Made by a program: the position numbers and the translations under genes. A model generated the notes under the pieces. The model was given only the letters and a program-made list of their open reading frames with translations. It searched no databases and was not told the DNA's origin. 64,000 nucleotides of DNA from CADEEN01 sp963816315 (lineage in GTDB: Bacteria; Pseudomonadota; Gammaproteobacteria; Burkholderiales; Burkholderiaceae_C): positions 186,001 to 250,000 of the forward strand of contig CAWFJZ010000048.1 of NCBI GenBank assembly GCA_963816315.1, read 5' to 3'. Within the stretch, counting starts at the first letter, position 1, and each line of letters begins with the position of its first letter. This document shows, in pieces, positions 48,045 to 57,347 of the stretch.

Positions 48045-50321
48045 ATGAGCATGTTCAACAAGGTCACCAAGTCGTTCCAATGGGGCCAGCACAAGGTCAC
48101 GATGGAAACCGGCGAGATCGCCCGCCAGTCCACCGGCGCGGTGCTCGTCGATATCGAAGGTACGGTCGTGCTGGCCACCGTGGTCGCCCGCACCGAAGCC
48201 AAGTCGGGGCAGGACTTCTTTCCGCTGACCGTCGATTACATCGAGAAAACCTATGCTGCCGGCAAGATCCCGGGCAGCTTCTTCAAGCGCGAAGGCCGTC
48301 CGAGCGAACTCGAGACGCTGACCTCGCGCCTGATCGACCGCCCGATCCGCCCGCTGTTCCCGGACGGCTTCTTCAACGAAGTCCAGGTCGTGATCCACGT
48401 GCTGTCGTTGAACCCCGAAGTGCAGGCCGACATCGCCGCACTGATCGGCACCAGCGCCGCGCTGTCGATCTCCGGCATTCCGTTCAACGGTCCGATCGGC
48501 GCGGCGCGCGTCGGCTACATCAACGGCCAGTATGTGTTGAACCCCGGCAAGACCGAGCTCGCCACGAGCCAGTTGGACCTCGTCGTCGCCGGCACGCAGG
48601 CCGCCGTGCTGATGGTCGAGTCCGAAGCGCAGCAACTGTCCGAGGAAGTGATGCTCGGCGGCGTGGTCTTCGGCCACGAGCAGGGCAACATCGCCATCGC
48701 CGCGATCAACGAGCTGGTGCGTGACGCCGGCAAGCCCGAGTGGCAATGGGCCGCGCCGGCGAAGGACGAAGCCTTCATCGCCAAGGTGACCGGTCTGGCC
48801 GAAGCCAAGATCAATGCGGCCTACCAGATCCGCAGCAAACAGGCACGCACGCAAGCCACGCGCGCGGCCTACTCTGAGACGATGGAAGCGCTCAAGGCCG
48901 ATGGCGTCGAATTCGACAAGGTCAAGGTCGAGGGCCTGTTGTTCGACATGGAAGCCAAGATCGTTCGCGGCCAGATCCTCGCCGGCGAGCCGCGTATCGA
49001 CGGCCGCGACACGCGCACCGTGCGCCCGATCGAGATCCGCACCGGCATCCTGCCGCGCACCCACGGCTCGGCGCTGTTCACGCGCGGCGAGACGCAGGCG
49101 GTGGTCGTGGCCACGCTCGGTACCGACCGTGACGCGCAGCGCATCGACGCACTCGCCGGCGAGTACGAAGAGCGCTTCATGCTGCACTACAACATGCCGC
49201 CGTTCGCCACCGGCGAGACCGGCCGCGTCGGCTCGCCGAAGCGCCGCGAGATCGGCCACGGCCGCCTGGCGAAACGCGCGTTGGTCGCGATGCTGCCGAC
49301 GAAAGAGGAGTTCCCGTACTCGATGCGCGTCGTCAGCGAGATCACCGAATCGAACGGCTCGTCGTCGATGGCCTCGGTCTGCGGCGGCTGCCTGGCGATG
49401 ATGGACGCCGGTGTGCCGATGAAAGCGCATGTCGCCGGCATCGCGATGGGTTTGATCAAGGACGGCAACCGCTTCGCCGTGCTGACCGATATCCTCGGCG
49501 ACGAAGATCACCTGGGCGACATGGACTTCAAGGTCGCCGGCACCACGGGTGGCGTGACCGCGCTGCAGATGGACATCAAGATCCAGGGCATCACCAAAGA
49601 GATCATGAAGGTCGCTCTGGATCAGGCCAAGGAAGCGCGTATGCACATCCTCGGCAAGATGCAGGAAGCAGTCGGTGGTGCGAAGACCGAAGTCAGCGTG
49701 TTCGCACCGCGCCTGTACACGATGAAGATCAACCCGGAGAAGATCCGCGACGTCATCGGCAAGGGCGGCTCGGTGATCCGCGCGTTGACGGAAGAAACCG
49801 GCTGCACGATCGACATCGGCGAAGACGGCACGATCACGATCGCCAGCACCGACAGCGACAAGGCGGCGTTTGCCCGCAAGCGCATCGAGGACATCACCGC
49901 CGAGGCGATTCCGGGCGAGATCTACGAAGGCCCGATCACCAAGATCCTCGACTTCGGCGCGCTCGTGCAGATCCTGCCGGGCAAGGATGGTCTCTTGCAC
50001 ATCAGCCAGATCGCGCACCAGCGCGTCGAGCGGGTCGAAGACTTCCTGAAGGAAGGCCAGATCGTTAAGGTCAAGGTGCTGGAGACCGACGAGAAGGGCC
50101 GCATCAAGCTGTCGTTGAAGGCGCTGCTCGACAAGCCGGAAGGTTATGTCGAGGAAGAACGTCCGCGCCGCGACTTCGGTGACCGCGATCGCGGTGGCCG
50201 CGGTGGCGATCGCGATCGTGGCCCGCGCCGTGACCGCAACGACCGGCCGCCGCGCGCGGAGCAAGGCGGCGAGCCGGTGGCCGCGACGACCGCCGACGAC
50301 CCGCAGCGCACGCCCGAGTAA
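48045..50321 (+). CDS. pnp: Polynucleotide phosphorylase
   Basis: 758 residues: two RNase PH domains (QSTGAVLVDIEGTVVLATVV; HGSALFTRGETQAVVVATLG with the catalytic region GDEDHLGDMDFKVAGT), a KH domain (INPEKIRDVIGKGGSVIRAL) and an S1 domain (GALVQILPGKDGLLHISQIA). The C-terminal tail is rich in Arg/Gly/Asp (RDRGGRGGDRDRGPRRDRND) and longer than in E. coli; it may bind RNA or the degradosome. Clean frame. Confidence 0.98.
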   Translation: MSMFNKVTKSFQWGQHKVTMETGEIARQSTGAVLVDIEGTVVLATVVARTEAKSGQDFFPLTVDYIEKTYAAGKIPGSFFKREGRPSELETLTSRLIDRPIRPLFPDGFFNEVQVVIHVLSLNPEVQADIAALIGTSAALSISGIPFNGPIGAARVGYINGQYVLNPGKTELATSQLDLVVAGTQAAVLMVESEAQQLSEEVMLGGVVFGHEQGNIAIAAINELVRDAGKPEWQWAAPAKDEAFIAKVTGLAEAKINAAYQIRSKQARTQATRAAYSETMEALKADGVEFDKVKVEGLLFDMEAKIVRGQILAGEPRIDGRDTRTVRPIEIRTGILPRTHGSALFTRGETQAVVVATLGTDRDAQRIDALAGEYEERFMLHYNMPPFATGETGRVGSPKRREIGHGRLAKRALVAMLPTKEEFPYSMRVVSEITESNGSSSMASVCGGCLAMMDAGVPMKAHVAGIAMGLIKDGNRFAVLTDILGDEDHLGDMDFKVAGTTGGVTALQMDIKIQGITKEIMKVALDQAKEARMHILGKMQEAVGGAKTEVSVFAPRLYTMKINPEKIRDVIGKGGSVIRALTEETGCTIDIGEDGTITIASTDSDKAAFARKRIEDITAEAIPGEIYEGPITKILDFGALVQILPGKDGLLHISQIAHQRVERVEDFLKEGQIVKVKVLETDEKGRIKLSLKALLDKPEGYVEEERPRRDFGDRDRGGRGGDRDRGPRRDRNDRPPRAEQGGEPVAATTADDPQRTPE

Positions 50322-50334
50322 GCGCCGCATCCTG

Positions 50335-51310
50335 ATGCGCGCCATCGAGATCAGCCGCTACGGCGCCCCCGAGGTGCTGCAGCCGACGACCCGACCGGAC
50401 CCTGTGGCAGGGCCGGGCGAGGTGTTGATCCGCGTGGCAGCGTCGGGGGTGAACCGGCCTGATGTGCTGCAACGCAAAGGGCTGTACCCGATGCCGCCCG
50501 GCGTTTCCGATCTGCCGGGTTTAGAAGTGGCGGGCACGATCGTCAGCGGCGATGGCGAGTTCAACGCGGGCGACCGCGTCTGCGCGCTCGTCGCCGGTGG
50601 TGGTTATGCCGAGCTCTGCGTTGCACCGACGGCGCAGACGCTGCCGGTGCCGCGCGGCCTGTCCGACATCGAGGCGGCCAGCCTGCCCGAAACCTTCTTC
50701 ACCGTCTGGCAGAACGTCTTTCACATCGCTGCGCTGAAGGGCGGCGAATGGCTGCTGGTGCAGGGCGGCTCGTCGCGGCATCGGCGTCACCTCGATCCAG
50801 CTTGCGAAAGCAATGGGTGCCAAGGTCATCGTCACCGCCGGCAGCGACGACAAGTGCGCCGCCTGCATCGCGCTCGGCGCCGACCATGCGGTGAACTACA
50901 AGACGCAGGATTTCGTCGTCGAAGTCGAACGCATCACCGAAGGCCGCGGCGTCGATGTCGTGCTCGACATGGTGGCCGGCGACTATGTGGCGCGCGAAGT
51001 GCAGTGCCTGGCCACCGACGGCCGCCTGGCGATCATCGCCGTGCAGGGCGGCACGAAGAGCCAGATCGACACGGGACTGGTGCTGCGCAAGCGGCTGGCC
51101 ATCACCGGTTCGACGCTGCGTGCGCGCTCGGTCGAATACAAAGGGCAGTTGGCGCGCGCGCTGCGTGAAAAAGTGTGGCCGCTGCTCGAAGCCGGCCGCA
51201 TCAAGCCGGTGATACACCAGGTGTTTCCTGCCACGCAGGCTGCGCAAGCGCATGCACTGATGGAGTCGAGCACACATGTCGGCAAGATCGTTCTGGACTG
51301 GAAGGCATGA
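50335..51310 (+). CDS. NAD(P)H-quinone oxidoreductase (zinc-free MDR, PIG3-like)
   Basis: A medium-chain reductase of about 325 residues with MRAIEISRYGAPEVLQPTTR, VAASGVNRPDVLQRKGLYPM and the nucleotide-binding loop near residue 145. One extra C near 50776 breaks the frame; correction restores VQGGSSGIGVTSIQLAKAMG. The second half runs GADHAVNYKTQDFVVEVERI to MESSTHVGKIVLDWKA. It lacks the zinc ligands of alcohol dehydrogenases. It follows pnp by 13 bp and its stop overlaps tpiA. Confidence 0.9.
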
Positions 51311-52047
51311 GAAGAAAACTCATCGCAGGCAACTGGAAGATGCACGGCAGCCATGCCGCGAATGCCGAGTTGCTCGCCGGCATCGCGGGCGCCCGGCCGT
51401 TCGTTGCCGACGTCGCGGTCTGCGTGCCTTTCCCTTATCTCTCCGAGACGGCGGTGGCGCTTGCGGGCACCGACATCCACTGGGGCGCACAGGACTGTTC
51501 GGCGCACGAGCAGGGCGCCTACACCGGCGAAGTCTCGGCCGCGATGCTGCACGAGTTCGGTTGCCGCTACGCGATCGTCGGCCACAGCGAGCGCCGGCAG
51601 TACCACGCCGAGAGCGATCAGCTCGTGGCGGACAAAGCCAAGGCCGCTCTCGCGCGCGGCATCACGCCGATCGTCTGCGTCGGTGAAACGCTGGCGCAGC
51701 GTGAAGCCAACGAGACTGAAGCCGTCGTCAAGCGACAGCTCTCGGCCGTGATCCACACGCTCGCGCATTGCGCCGGTGAGATGGTCGTCGCTTACGAGCC
51801 GGTGTGGGCCATCGGCACCGGAAAAACCGCGTCGCCCGCGCAGGCGCAAGCGGTGCATGCGCTGCTGCGCGCCCAGCTCGCCGCGGCCACGCCACGCGCG
51901 GCAGACATGAAGATCCTCTACGGCGGCAGCGTCAAACCCGACAACGCCGCCACGCTGTTCTCGCAACCCGACATCGACGGCGGGCTCGTCGGCGGCGCTT
52001 CGCTCAAAGCCGCAGACTTCGTTGCCATCTGTCGTGCCGCGGCATGA
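51307..52047 (+). CDS. tpiA: Triosephosphate isomerase
   Basis: 246 residues of a TIM barrel: MRRKLIAGNWKMHGSHAANA (catalytic Lys in NWKM), HEFGCRYAIVGHSERRQYHA (electrophilic His), VVAYEPVWAIGTGKTASPAQ (catalytic Glu) and KILYGGSVKPDNAATLFSQP. It interconverts glyceraldehyde-3-phosphate and dihydroxyacetone phosphate. ATG 51307 overlaps the preceding stop. Confidence 0.98.
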   Translation: MRRKLIAGNWKMHGSHAANAELLAGIAGARPFVADVAVCVPFPYLSETAVALAGTDIHWGAQDCSAHEQGAYTGEVSAAMLHEFGCRYAIVGHSERRQYHAESDQLVADKAKAALARGITPIVCVGETLAQREANETEAVVKRQLSAVIHTLAHCAGEMVVAYEPVWAIGTGKTASPAQAQAVHALLRAQLAAATPRAADMKILYGGSVKPDNAATLFSQPDIDGGLVGGASLKAADFVAICRAAA

Positions 52048-52071
52048 CATCTCTTTGACAATAAGAACCCT

Positions 52072-52497
52072 ATGCAGATCTTCTGGAATCTCGTTCTCGC
52101 ACTGCAGATCATCTCGGCCATCGCGATGATCGGCTTGGTGCTCGTGCAACACGGCAAGGGCGCCGACATGGGAGCGTCCTTCGGCAGCGGCGCCTCGGGC
52201 AGCCTGTTCGGCGCCTCCGGCAGCGCCAACTTTCTGTCGCGCTCGACGTCGTTCTGCGCGGCGGTGTTCTTCGCCTGCACGCTCGGTTTGGCCTACTTCG
52301 GCAGCAGCGGCTCGTCCGCCCGCACGCCGGAGGGCACGAGCGTGTTCGAACGCGCGGGTGCGGCCAGCGCACCGGCCGCTGCATCGTCGGCGCCGCCCAC
52401 AGCGCAGATCCCCACGGCGCCGACAGCGTCTTCCGCGCCCGCAGCGCAGGGGCCTTCGGCTCCGCAATCAACGGCTTCCGCTCCTCAGAAACCCTGA
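52072..52497 (+). CDS. secG: Protein-export membrane protein SecG
   Basis: 141 residues. Two membrane helices (LVLALQIISAIAMIGLVLVQ and FCAAVFFACTLGLAYFG) flank the conserved GADMGASFGSGASGSLFGAS loop. A long Ala/Pro/Ser C-terminal extension is typical of betaproteobacterial SecG. It is part of the SecYEG translocon. Confidence 0.95.
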   Translation: MQIFWNLVLALQIISAIAMIGLVLVQHGKGADMGASFGSGASGSLFGASGSANFLSRSTSFCAAVFFACTLGLAYFGSSGSSARTPEGTSVFERAGAASAPAAASSAPPTAQIPTAPTASSAPAAQGPSAPQSTASAPQKP

Positions 52498-52578
52498 GCT
52501 TTACGCTTAGAATCTTTCGTTGTTCGGAGCGCCATCCTCACGCCATCCGAGCAGCAGTCCGGAAGAAGAGTCTGCGAA

Positions 52579-52663
52579 GCCGACGTGGTGAAATTGGTAG
52601 ACACGCTATCTTGAGGGGGTAGTGGCGAAAGCTGTGCGAGTTCGAGTCTCGCCGTCGGCACCA
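52579..52663 (+). tRNA. tRNA-Leu(GAG)
   Basis: The acceptor stem GCCGACG pairs with CGTCGGC; the discriminator A and an encoded CCA end at 52663. The anticodon stem CTATC/GGTAG encloses the loop TTGAGGG, with anticodon GAG (Leu, CUC/CUU codons). A variable arm and the T-loop TTCGAGTC are present. It lies between secG and nuoA, the usual Burkholderiales position. Confidence 0.96.
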
Positions 52664-52728
52664 AGAACACGATTCATACCGAGCACGGGCTCGCCTCCAG
52701 CGCAACCGCGCCCTGCAACGTCGACGCC

Positions 52729-53088
52729 ATGGACCTTCAACAGTACCTGCCCGTCATCCTCTTCATCCTCGTCGGCGTGGCGGTGGGTGTGGCGCCGCAA
52801 ATCATCGGCTTCATCTTCGGCCCCAACCGGCCCGACGCTGAAAAGAACAGCCCGTACGAGTGCGGCTTCGAGGCTTTCGAAGACGCGCGCATGAAGTTCG
52901 ACGTGCGCTACTACCTCGTCGCGATTTTGTTCATCCTTTTCGATCTGGAGATCGCCTTCCTCTTCCCTTGGGCGGTGTCGCTCAAGGAGATCGGCCCGAC
53001 GGGCTTCTGGGCCATGATGATTTTCCTGGGCATCCTCGTCGTCGGTTTCGTGTACGAGTGGAAGAAGGGCGCCCTCGACTGGGAATAG
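52729..53088 (+). CDS. nuoA: NADH-quinone oxidoreductase subunit A
   Basis: 119 residues, three membrane helices. It has YLPVILFILVGVAVGVAPQI, NSPYECGFEAFEDARMKFDV (conserved ECG loop), YYLVAILFILFDLEIAFLFP and VYEWKKGALDWE. First gene of the complex I operon; the next gene follows after 6 bp. Confidence 0.98.
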   Translation: MDLQQYLPVILFILVGVAVGVAPQIIGFIFGPNRPDAEKNSPYECGFEAFEDARMKFDVRYYLVAILFILFDLEIAFLFPWAVSLKEIGPTGFWAMMIFLGILVVGFVYEWKKGALDWE

Positions 53089-53094
53089 ATCGTT

Positions 53095-53571
53095 ATGGGA
53101 ATCGAAGGCATCCTCAAAGAAAGCGTCGTCACGACCACGGTCGATGCGGTGGTGAACTGGTCGAAGACCGGCTCGCTATGGCCGATGACGTTCGGCCTGG
53201 CCTGCTGCGCCGTCGAGATGATGCACGCCGGCGCGGCGCGGTATGACATCGACCGCTTCGGCATGCTGTTCCGCCCGAGCCCGCGGCAGAGCGATCTGAT
53301 GATCGTCGCCGGCACGCTGTGCAACAAGATGGCTCCCGCCCTGCGCAAGGTCTATGACCAGATGGCCGAGCCGCGCTGGGTCATCAGCATGGGCTCGTGC
53401 GCCAACGGCGGTGGTTATTACCACTACAGCTACTCGGTCGTGCGCGGTTGTGATCGCATTGTGCCGGTGGACGTGTACGTGCCCGGCTGCCCGCCGACGG
53501 CCGAAGCGCTGCTGTACGGCGTGCTGCAACTGCAGGCGAAGATTCGCCGAGAAAACACGATCGCCAGATGA
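53095..53571 (+). CDS. nuoB: NADH-quinone oxidoreductase subunit B
   Basis: 158 residues that bind the N2 4Fe-4S cluster, the last before quinone. Ligands are in TFGLACCAVEMMHAGAARYD (adjacent Cys pair), WVISMGSCANGGGYYHYSYS and DVYVPGCPPTAEALLYGVLQ. Clean frame. A repeat element separates it from nuoC by 70 bp. Confidence 0.98.
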   Translation: MGIEGILKESVVTTTVDAVVNWSKTGSLWPMTFGLACCAVEMMHAGAARYDIDRFGMLFRPSPRQSDLMIVAGTLCNKMAPALRKVYDQMAEPRWVISMGSCANGGGYYHYSYSVVRGCDRIVPVDVYVPGCPPTAEALLYGVLQLQAKIRRENTIAR

Positions 53572-53579
53572 GCACTGCA

Positions 53580-53641
53580 CGGCCGTTCCGAAAGTGCTCG
53601 CTCCCCCTTGGGGGGACGACGCGCAGCGTCAAGGGGGCAAG
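53580..53641 (+). repeat. Intergenic GC-rich repeat, copy C (divergent)
   Basis: TGCTCGCTCCCCCTTGGGGG followed by ACGACGCGCAGCGTCAAGGGGGC resembles a shortened member of the repeats at 10002, 46218 and 59651. Its final GGGGGCAAG lies directly before the TTG start of nuoC and may serve as its ribosome-binding site. Confidence 0.55.
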
Positions 53642-54241
53642 TTGACCGCGAAACTGGATCAGCTTCAGGCGGCGCTCGATGCTGCGCTCGGCCCGAAGAT
53701 CGGCAAGCTCGTGCGCGATCGCGGTGAGATTGCGATCACCGTGAAGGCCGCCGACTATCTTGCGGTGGCGCTGCAACTGCGCGATGACACCACGCTCGCC
53801 TTCGAGCAACTGATCGACCTCTGCGGCATGGACATGTCGAGCTGGAAAGATCGGGCTTGGGACGGGCCGCGCTACGTCGTCGTCTCGCACCTGCTGTCGG
53901 TATCGAAGAACTGGCGCGTGCGGCTGAAGGTGTTCTGCCCCGACGACGATCTGCCGCTGGTGGCATCGCTGACCGACGTCTGGAGTTCCTGCAACTGGTT
54001 CGAGCGCGAGGCCTTCGATCTCTACGGCATCCTCTTCGAAGGCCATGCCGACCTGCGCCGCATCCTCACCGACTACGGCTTCATCGGCCACCCGATGCGC
54101 AAGGACTTTCCGACCACGGGCCATGTCGAGATGCGCTACGACGCCGAGCAAAAGCGCGTGATCTACCAGCCGGTGACGATCGAGCCGCGCGAGATCGTGC
54201 CGCGCATCGTGCGCGAAGACAACTACGGTGGTCTGCACTGA
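53642..54241 (+). CDS. nuoC: NADH-quinone oxidoreductase subunit C
   Basis: 199 residues with the 30-kDa subunit signature NWFEREAFDLYGILFEGHAD and RILTDYGFIGHPMRKDFPTT. It has no ATG in the right place. TTG 53642 with GGGGGCAAG before it is the best start, giving LTAKLDQLQAALDAALGPKI. Its stop overlaps the nuoD ATG by 1 bp. Confidence 0.95.
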   Translation: MTAKLDQLQAALDAALGPKIGKLVRDRGEIAITVKAADYLAVALQLRDDTTLAFEQLIDLCGMDMSSWKDRAWDGPRYVVVSHLLSVSKNWRVRLKVFCPDDDLPLVASLTDVWSSCNWFEREAFDLYGILFEGHADLRRILTDYGFIGHPMRKDFPTTGHVEMRYDAEQKRVIYQPVTIEPREIVPRIVREDNYGGLH

Positions 54242-55497
54242 TGGCCGAGATCAAGAACTACACCTTGAACTTCGGCCCGCAGCATCCGGCTGCTCACGGC
54301 GTTCTCCGGTTGGTCCTCGAGTTGGACGGCGAAGTCATTCAACGAGCCGACCCGCACATCGGCCTGCTGCACCGCGCGACCGAAAAACTCGCCGAGAGCA
54401 AGACCTACATCCAGAGCCTGCCGTACATGGACCGCCTCGACTACGTGTCGATGATGGCCAACGAGCATGCCTACTGCCTGGCGATCGAGCGCCTGATCGG
54501 CATCGACGTGCCCGAACGTGCGCAATACATCCGCGTCATGTTCGCGGAACTGACGCGCATCCTCAACCACCTGCTCTGGCTCGGCGCGCACGGCCTCGAC
54601 TGCGGCGCGATGAACATCCTCATCTACTGCTTCCGCGAGCGCGAAGACATCTTCGACATGTACGAGGCGGTCAGCGGGGCGCGCATGCACGCCGCCTACT
54701 TCCGCCCGGGCGGCGTCTATCGCGATCTGCCGGCGCAGATGCCGCAGTACAAGGTCTCGCGCATCAAGAACCAGAAGGCGATCGATGCGCTGAACGAGAA
54801 CCGCCAGGGTTCGCTGCTCGACTTCATCGCAGACTTCTGCGACCGCTTTCCCGCCAACGTCGATGAGTACGAAACCCTGCTCACCGACAACCGCATCTGG
54901 AAGCAGCGCACCGTCGGCATCGGCGTCGTCACGCCCGAGCGTGCGCTCAACCTCGGCTTCACCGGCCCGATGCTGCGCGGCTCGGGCATCGAGTGGGACC
55001 TGCGCAAGAAGCAGCCGTACGACGTCTACGAGCACATGGACTTCGACATTGCCATCGGCGTCAACGGCGACACCTACGACCGCTATCTCGTGCGCATCGA
55101 AGAGATGCGCCAAGCCAACCGCATCGTCAAGCAATGCATCGCCTGGCTGCGCGCGAACCCCGGCCTGCCGGTGATCACGAGCAACCACAAGGTCGCGCCG
55201 CCGTCACGTGTCGACATGAAGAGCAGCATGGAAGAGCTGATCCATCACTTCAAGCTCTTCACCGAAGGATTTCACGTGCCCGAGGGTGAGGCCTATGCCG
55301 CCGTCGAGCATCCGAAGGGCGAGTTCGGCATCTACCTGTCGAGCGACGGCGCGAACAAGCCGTACCGCTTGAAGATCCGCCCGCCCGGCTTTTCGCATCT
55401 GGCGGCGCTCGACGAGATGGCGCGCGGCCACATGATCGCCGACGCGGTGGCGATCATCGGCACGATGGACATCGTGTTCGGGGAGATTGACAGATAA
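54241..55497 (+). CDS. nuoD: NADH-quinone oxidoreductase subunit D
   Basis: 418 residues (49-kDa subunit) that form the quinone site with NuoB. It has FGPQHPAAHGVLRLVLELDG, HIGLLHRATEKLAESKTYIQ, PYMDRLDYVSMMANEHAYCL and C-terminal AIIGTMDIVFGEIDR. Clean frame. Confidence 0.98.
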   Translation: MAEIKNYTLNFGPQHPAAHGVLRLVLELDGEVIQRADPHIGLLHRATEKLAESKTYIQSLPYMDRLDYVSMMANEHAYCLAIERLIGIDVPERAQYIRVMFAELTRILNHLLWLGAHGLDCGAMNILIYCFREREDIFDMYEAVSGARMHAAYFRPGGVYRDLPAQMPQYKVSRIKNQKAIDALNENRQGSLLDFIADFCDRFPANVDEYETLLTDNRIWKQRTVGIGVVTPERALNLGFTGPMLRGSGIEWDLRKKQPYDVYEHMDFDIAIGVNGDTYDRYLVRIEEMRQANRIVKQCIAWLRANPGLPVITSNHKVAPPSRVDMKSSMEELIHHFKLFTEGFHVPEGEAYAAVEHPKGEFGIYLSSDGANKPYRLKIRPPGFSHLAALDEMARGHMIADAVAIIGTMDIVFGEIDR

Positions 55498-55504
55498 GCG
55501 ACCG

Positions 55505-55993
55505 ATGAAGCTGAGTGCCGAAACCATCGCGCGCTTCGACCGTGAAGTCGCCAAGTACCCGGCCGACCAGAAGCAGTCGGCCGTGATGGCGTGTCTGGCC
55601 ATCGTGCAGCACGAGCAAGGCTACGTGTCGCAGGAAGCAGAGAACCAGATCGCCGCGCACCTCGGCATGCCGCCGATCGCGGTGCACGAGGTGACGACCT
55701 TCTACAACATGTACAACCAGCAGCCGGTCGGGCAGTTCAAGTTGAACGTCTGCACCAACCTGCCGTGCGCGCTGCGCAATGGCGAGGGCGCGCTGGCGCA
55801 CCTGTGCACGAAGCTCGGCGTCGAGCCTTACGGCACGACGGCCGACGGCGTGTTCACGATACAGCCGAGCGAATGTCTCGGCGCCTGCGCCGACGCGCCG
55901 GTGATGCTGGTCAACGACCGCGAGATGTTGAGCTTCATGGACGAGAAGCGGCTCGACGATCTGGTCGATACCTTGAAGGCGAACGCGAAATGA
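55505..55993 (+). CDS. nuoE: NADH-quinone oxidoreductase subunit E
   Basis: 162 residues of thioredoxin-like fold with a 2Fe-2S cluster. Ligands lie in NVCTNLPCALR and SECLGACADAPVMLVND; MPPIAVHEVTTFYNMYNQQP is the conserved central part. I chose ATG 55505 (MKLSAETIARFDREVAKYPA). Its stop overlaps the nuoF ATG (ATGA). Confidence 0.96.
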   Translation: MKLSAETIARFDREVAKYPADQKQSAVMACLAIVQHEQGYVSQEAENQIAAHLGMPPIAVHEVTTFYNMYNQQPVGQFKLNVCTNLPCALRNGEGALAHLCTKLGVEPYGTTADGVFTIQPSECLGACADAPVMLVNDREMLSFMDEKRLDDLVDTLKANAK

Positions 55994-57345
55994 GAGCTGC
56001 TGTCGATCTTTCGCGATTCAAGGCCACCGGCCGAGAGACCTGCTTTCACGGCCGCCACATCGACGCGCAGATTTATGCCGGCCTCGACGGAGCGAACTGG
56101 CGCCTTGCCGACTACGAGAAGCGCGGCGGCTACACGGCGCTGAAGAAGATTCTCGGCAAGGGTGCTGGTGACGCGATGACGCCCGACCAGGTCGTCGCCG
56201 AACTGAAGACCAGCGCCTTGCGCGGCCGCGGCGGCGCGGGCTTCCCGACCGGGCCTGAAGTGGAGCTTCATGCCGCGCGCCTTCCCCGGCGCGAAGTACC
56301 TCGTCTGCAATTCCGACGAAGGCGAGCCCGGCACCTGCAAGGACCGCGACCTGCTGGCCTTCAACCCGCACATGGTCATCGAAGGCATGGCGATCGCCGC
56401 CTACGCGATGGGCGTGAAGGTGGGCTACAACTACATCCACGGCGAAATCTTCGAGATCTACGAGCGCTTCGAAGAAGCGTTGGAAGAAGCGCGCGCGCGC
56501 GGGCTTTCTCGGCGACAAGATCGCGGGCAGCGAGTTCAGCTTCCAGCTGCACGCCTTCCACGGCTTCGGCGCCTACATCTGCGGCGAAGAAACAGCGCTG
56601 CTCGAATCGCTCGAAGGCAAGAAGGGCCAGCCGCGCTTCAAGCCGCCGTTTCCGGCGAGCTTCGGCCTCTACGGCAAGCCGACGACGATCAACAACACGG
56701 AGACCTTCGCCGCGGTGCCGTGGATCATCAACAACGGCGGCGGCGCGTACCTCGAGATCGGCAAGCCGAACAACGGCGGCACCAAAATCTTCTCGATCGT
56801 CGGCGACGTCGAACGCCCCGGCAACTACGAGATCCCGCTCGGCACGCCGTTCGCGAAGTTGCTCGAACTGGCGGGCGGCGTCAGCGGCGGCCGTGCGCTC
56901 AAGGCCGTGATCCCCGGCGGCTCGTCCGCGCCGGTGCTGCCGGCCAAGACGATGATGGACATCACGATGGACTACGACGCCATCGCCAAGGCCGGCTCGA
57001 TGCTCGGCTCGGGCGCGGTCATCGTGATGGACGAGCGGCGCTGCATGGTCAAGAGCCTGCTGCGCCTGTCCTACTTCTATCAGCACGAGAGCTGCGGCCA
57101 GTGCACGCCGTGCCGCGAAGGCACCGGCTGGCTGTGGCGCATGGTCAACCGCATCGAACATGGCCAGGGCAAGATGGAAGACCTGACCCTGCTCGACTCC
57201 GTGGCCGACAACATCAAGGGCCGCACGATCTGCGCGCTCGGCGACGCCGCGGCGATGCCGGTGCAGGGCATGCTGAAGCATTTCCGCGACGAGTTCGTGC
57301 ACCACATCGAACACAAGACCTGCGCGGTGCCGCACTTACGTCTGA
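55990..57345 (+). CDS. nuoF: NADH-quinone oxidoreductase subunit F
   Basis: About 450 residues, the NADH- and FMN-binding subunit. It has ALRGRGGAGFPTG (FMN loop), CNSDEGEPGTCKDRDLLAFN, FGAYICGEETALLESLEGKK and 4Fe-4S motif HESCGQCTPCREGTGWLWR. Extra bases near 56256 (C) and 56502 (G) shift the frame; correction restores FPTGLKWSFMPRAFPGAKY and RAGFLGDKIAGSEFSFQ. As given, it reads straight into nuoG without a stop. Removing one T at 57335-57336 yields CAVPHYV and a TGA at 57345, 2 bp before the nuoG ATG. Confidence 0.94.
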
Positions 57346-57347
57346 CC

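Noticed and set aside
52498..52578. Extra small gene between secG and tRNA-Leu
   Set aside because: The 81-bp gap shows no start with ribosome-binding site and no coding pattern; it is likely the tRNA promoter and leader.
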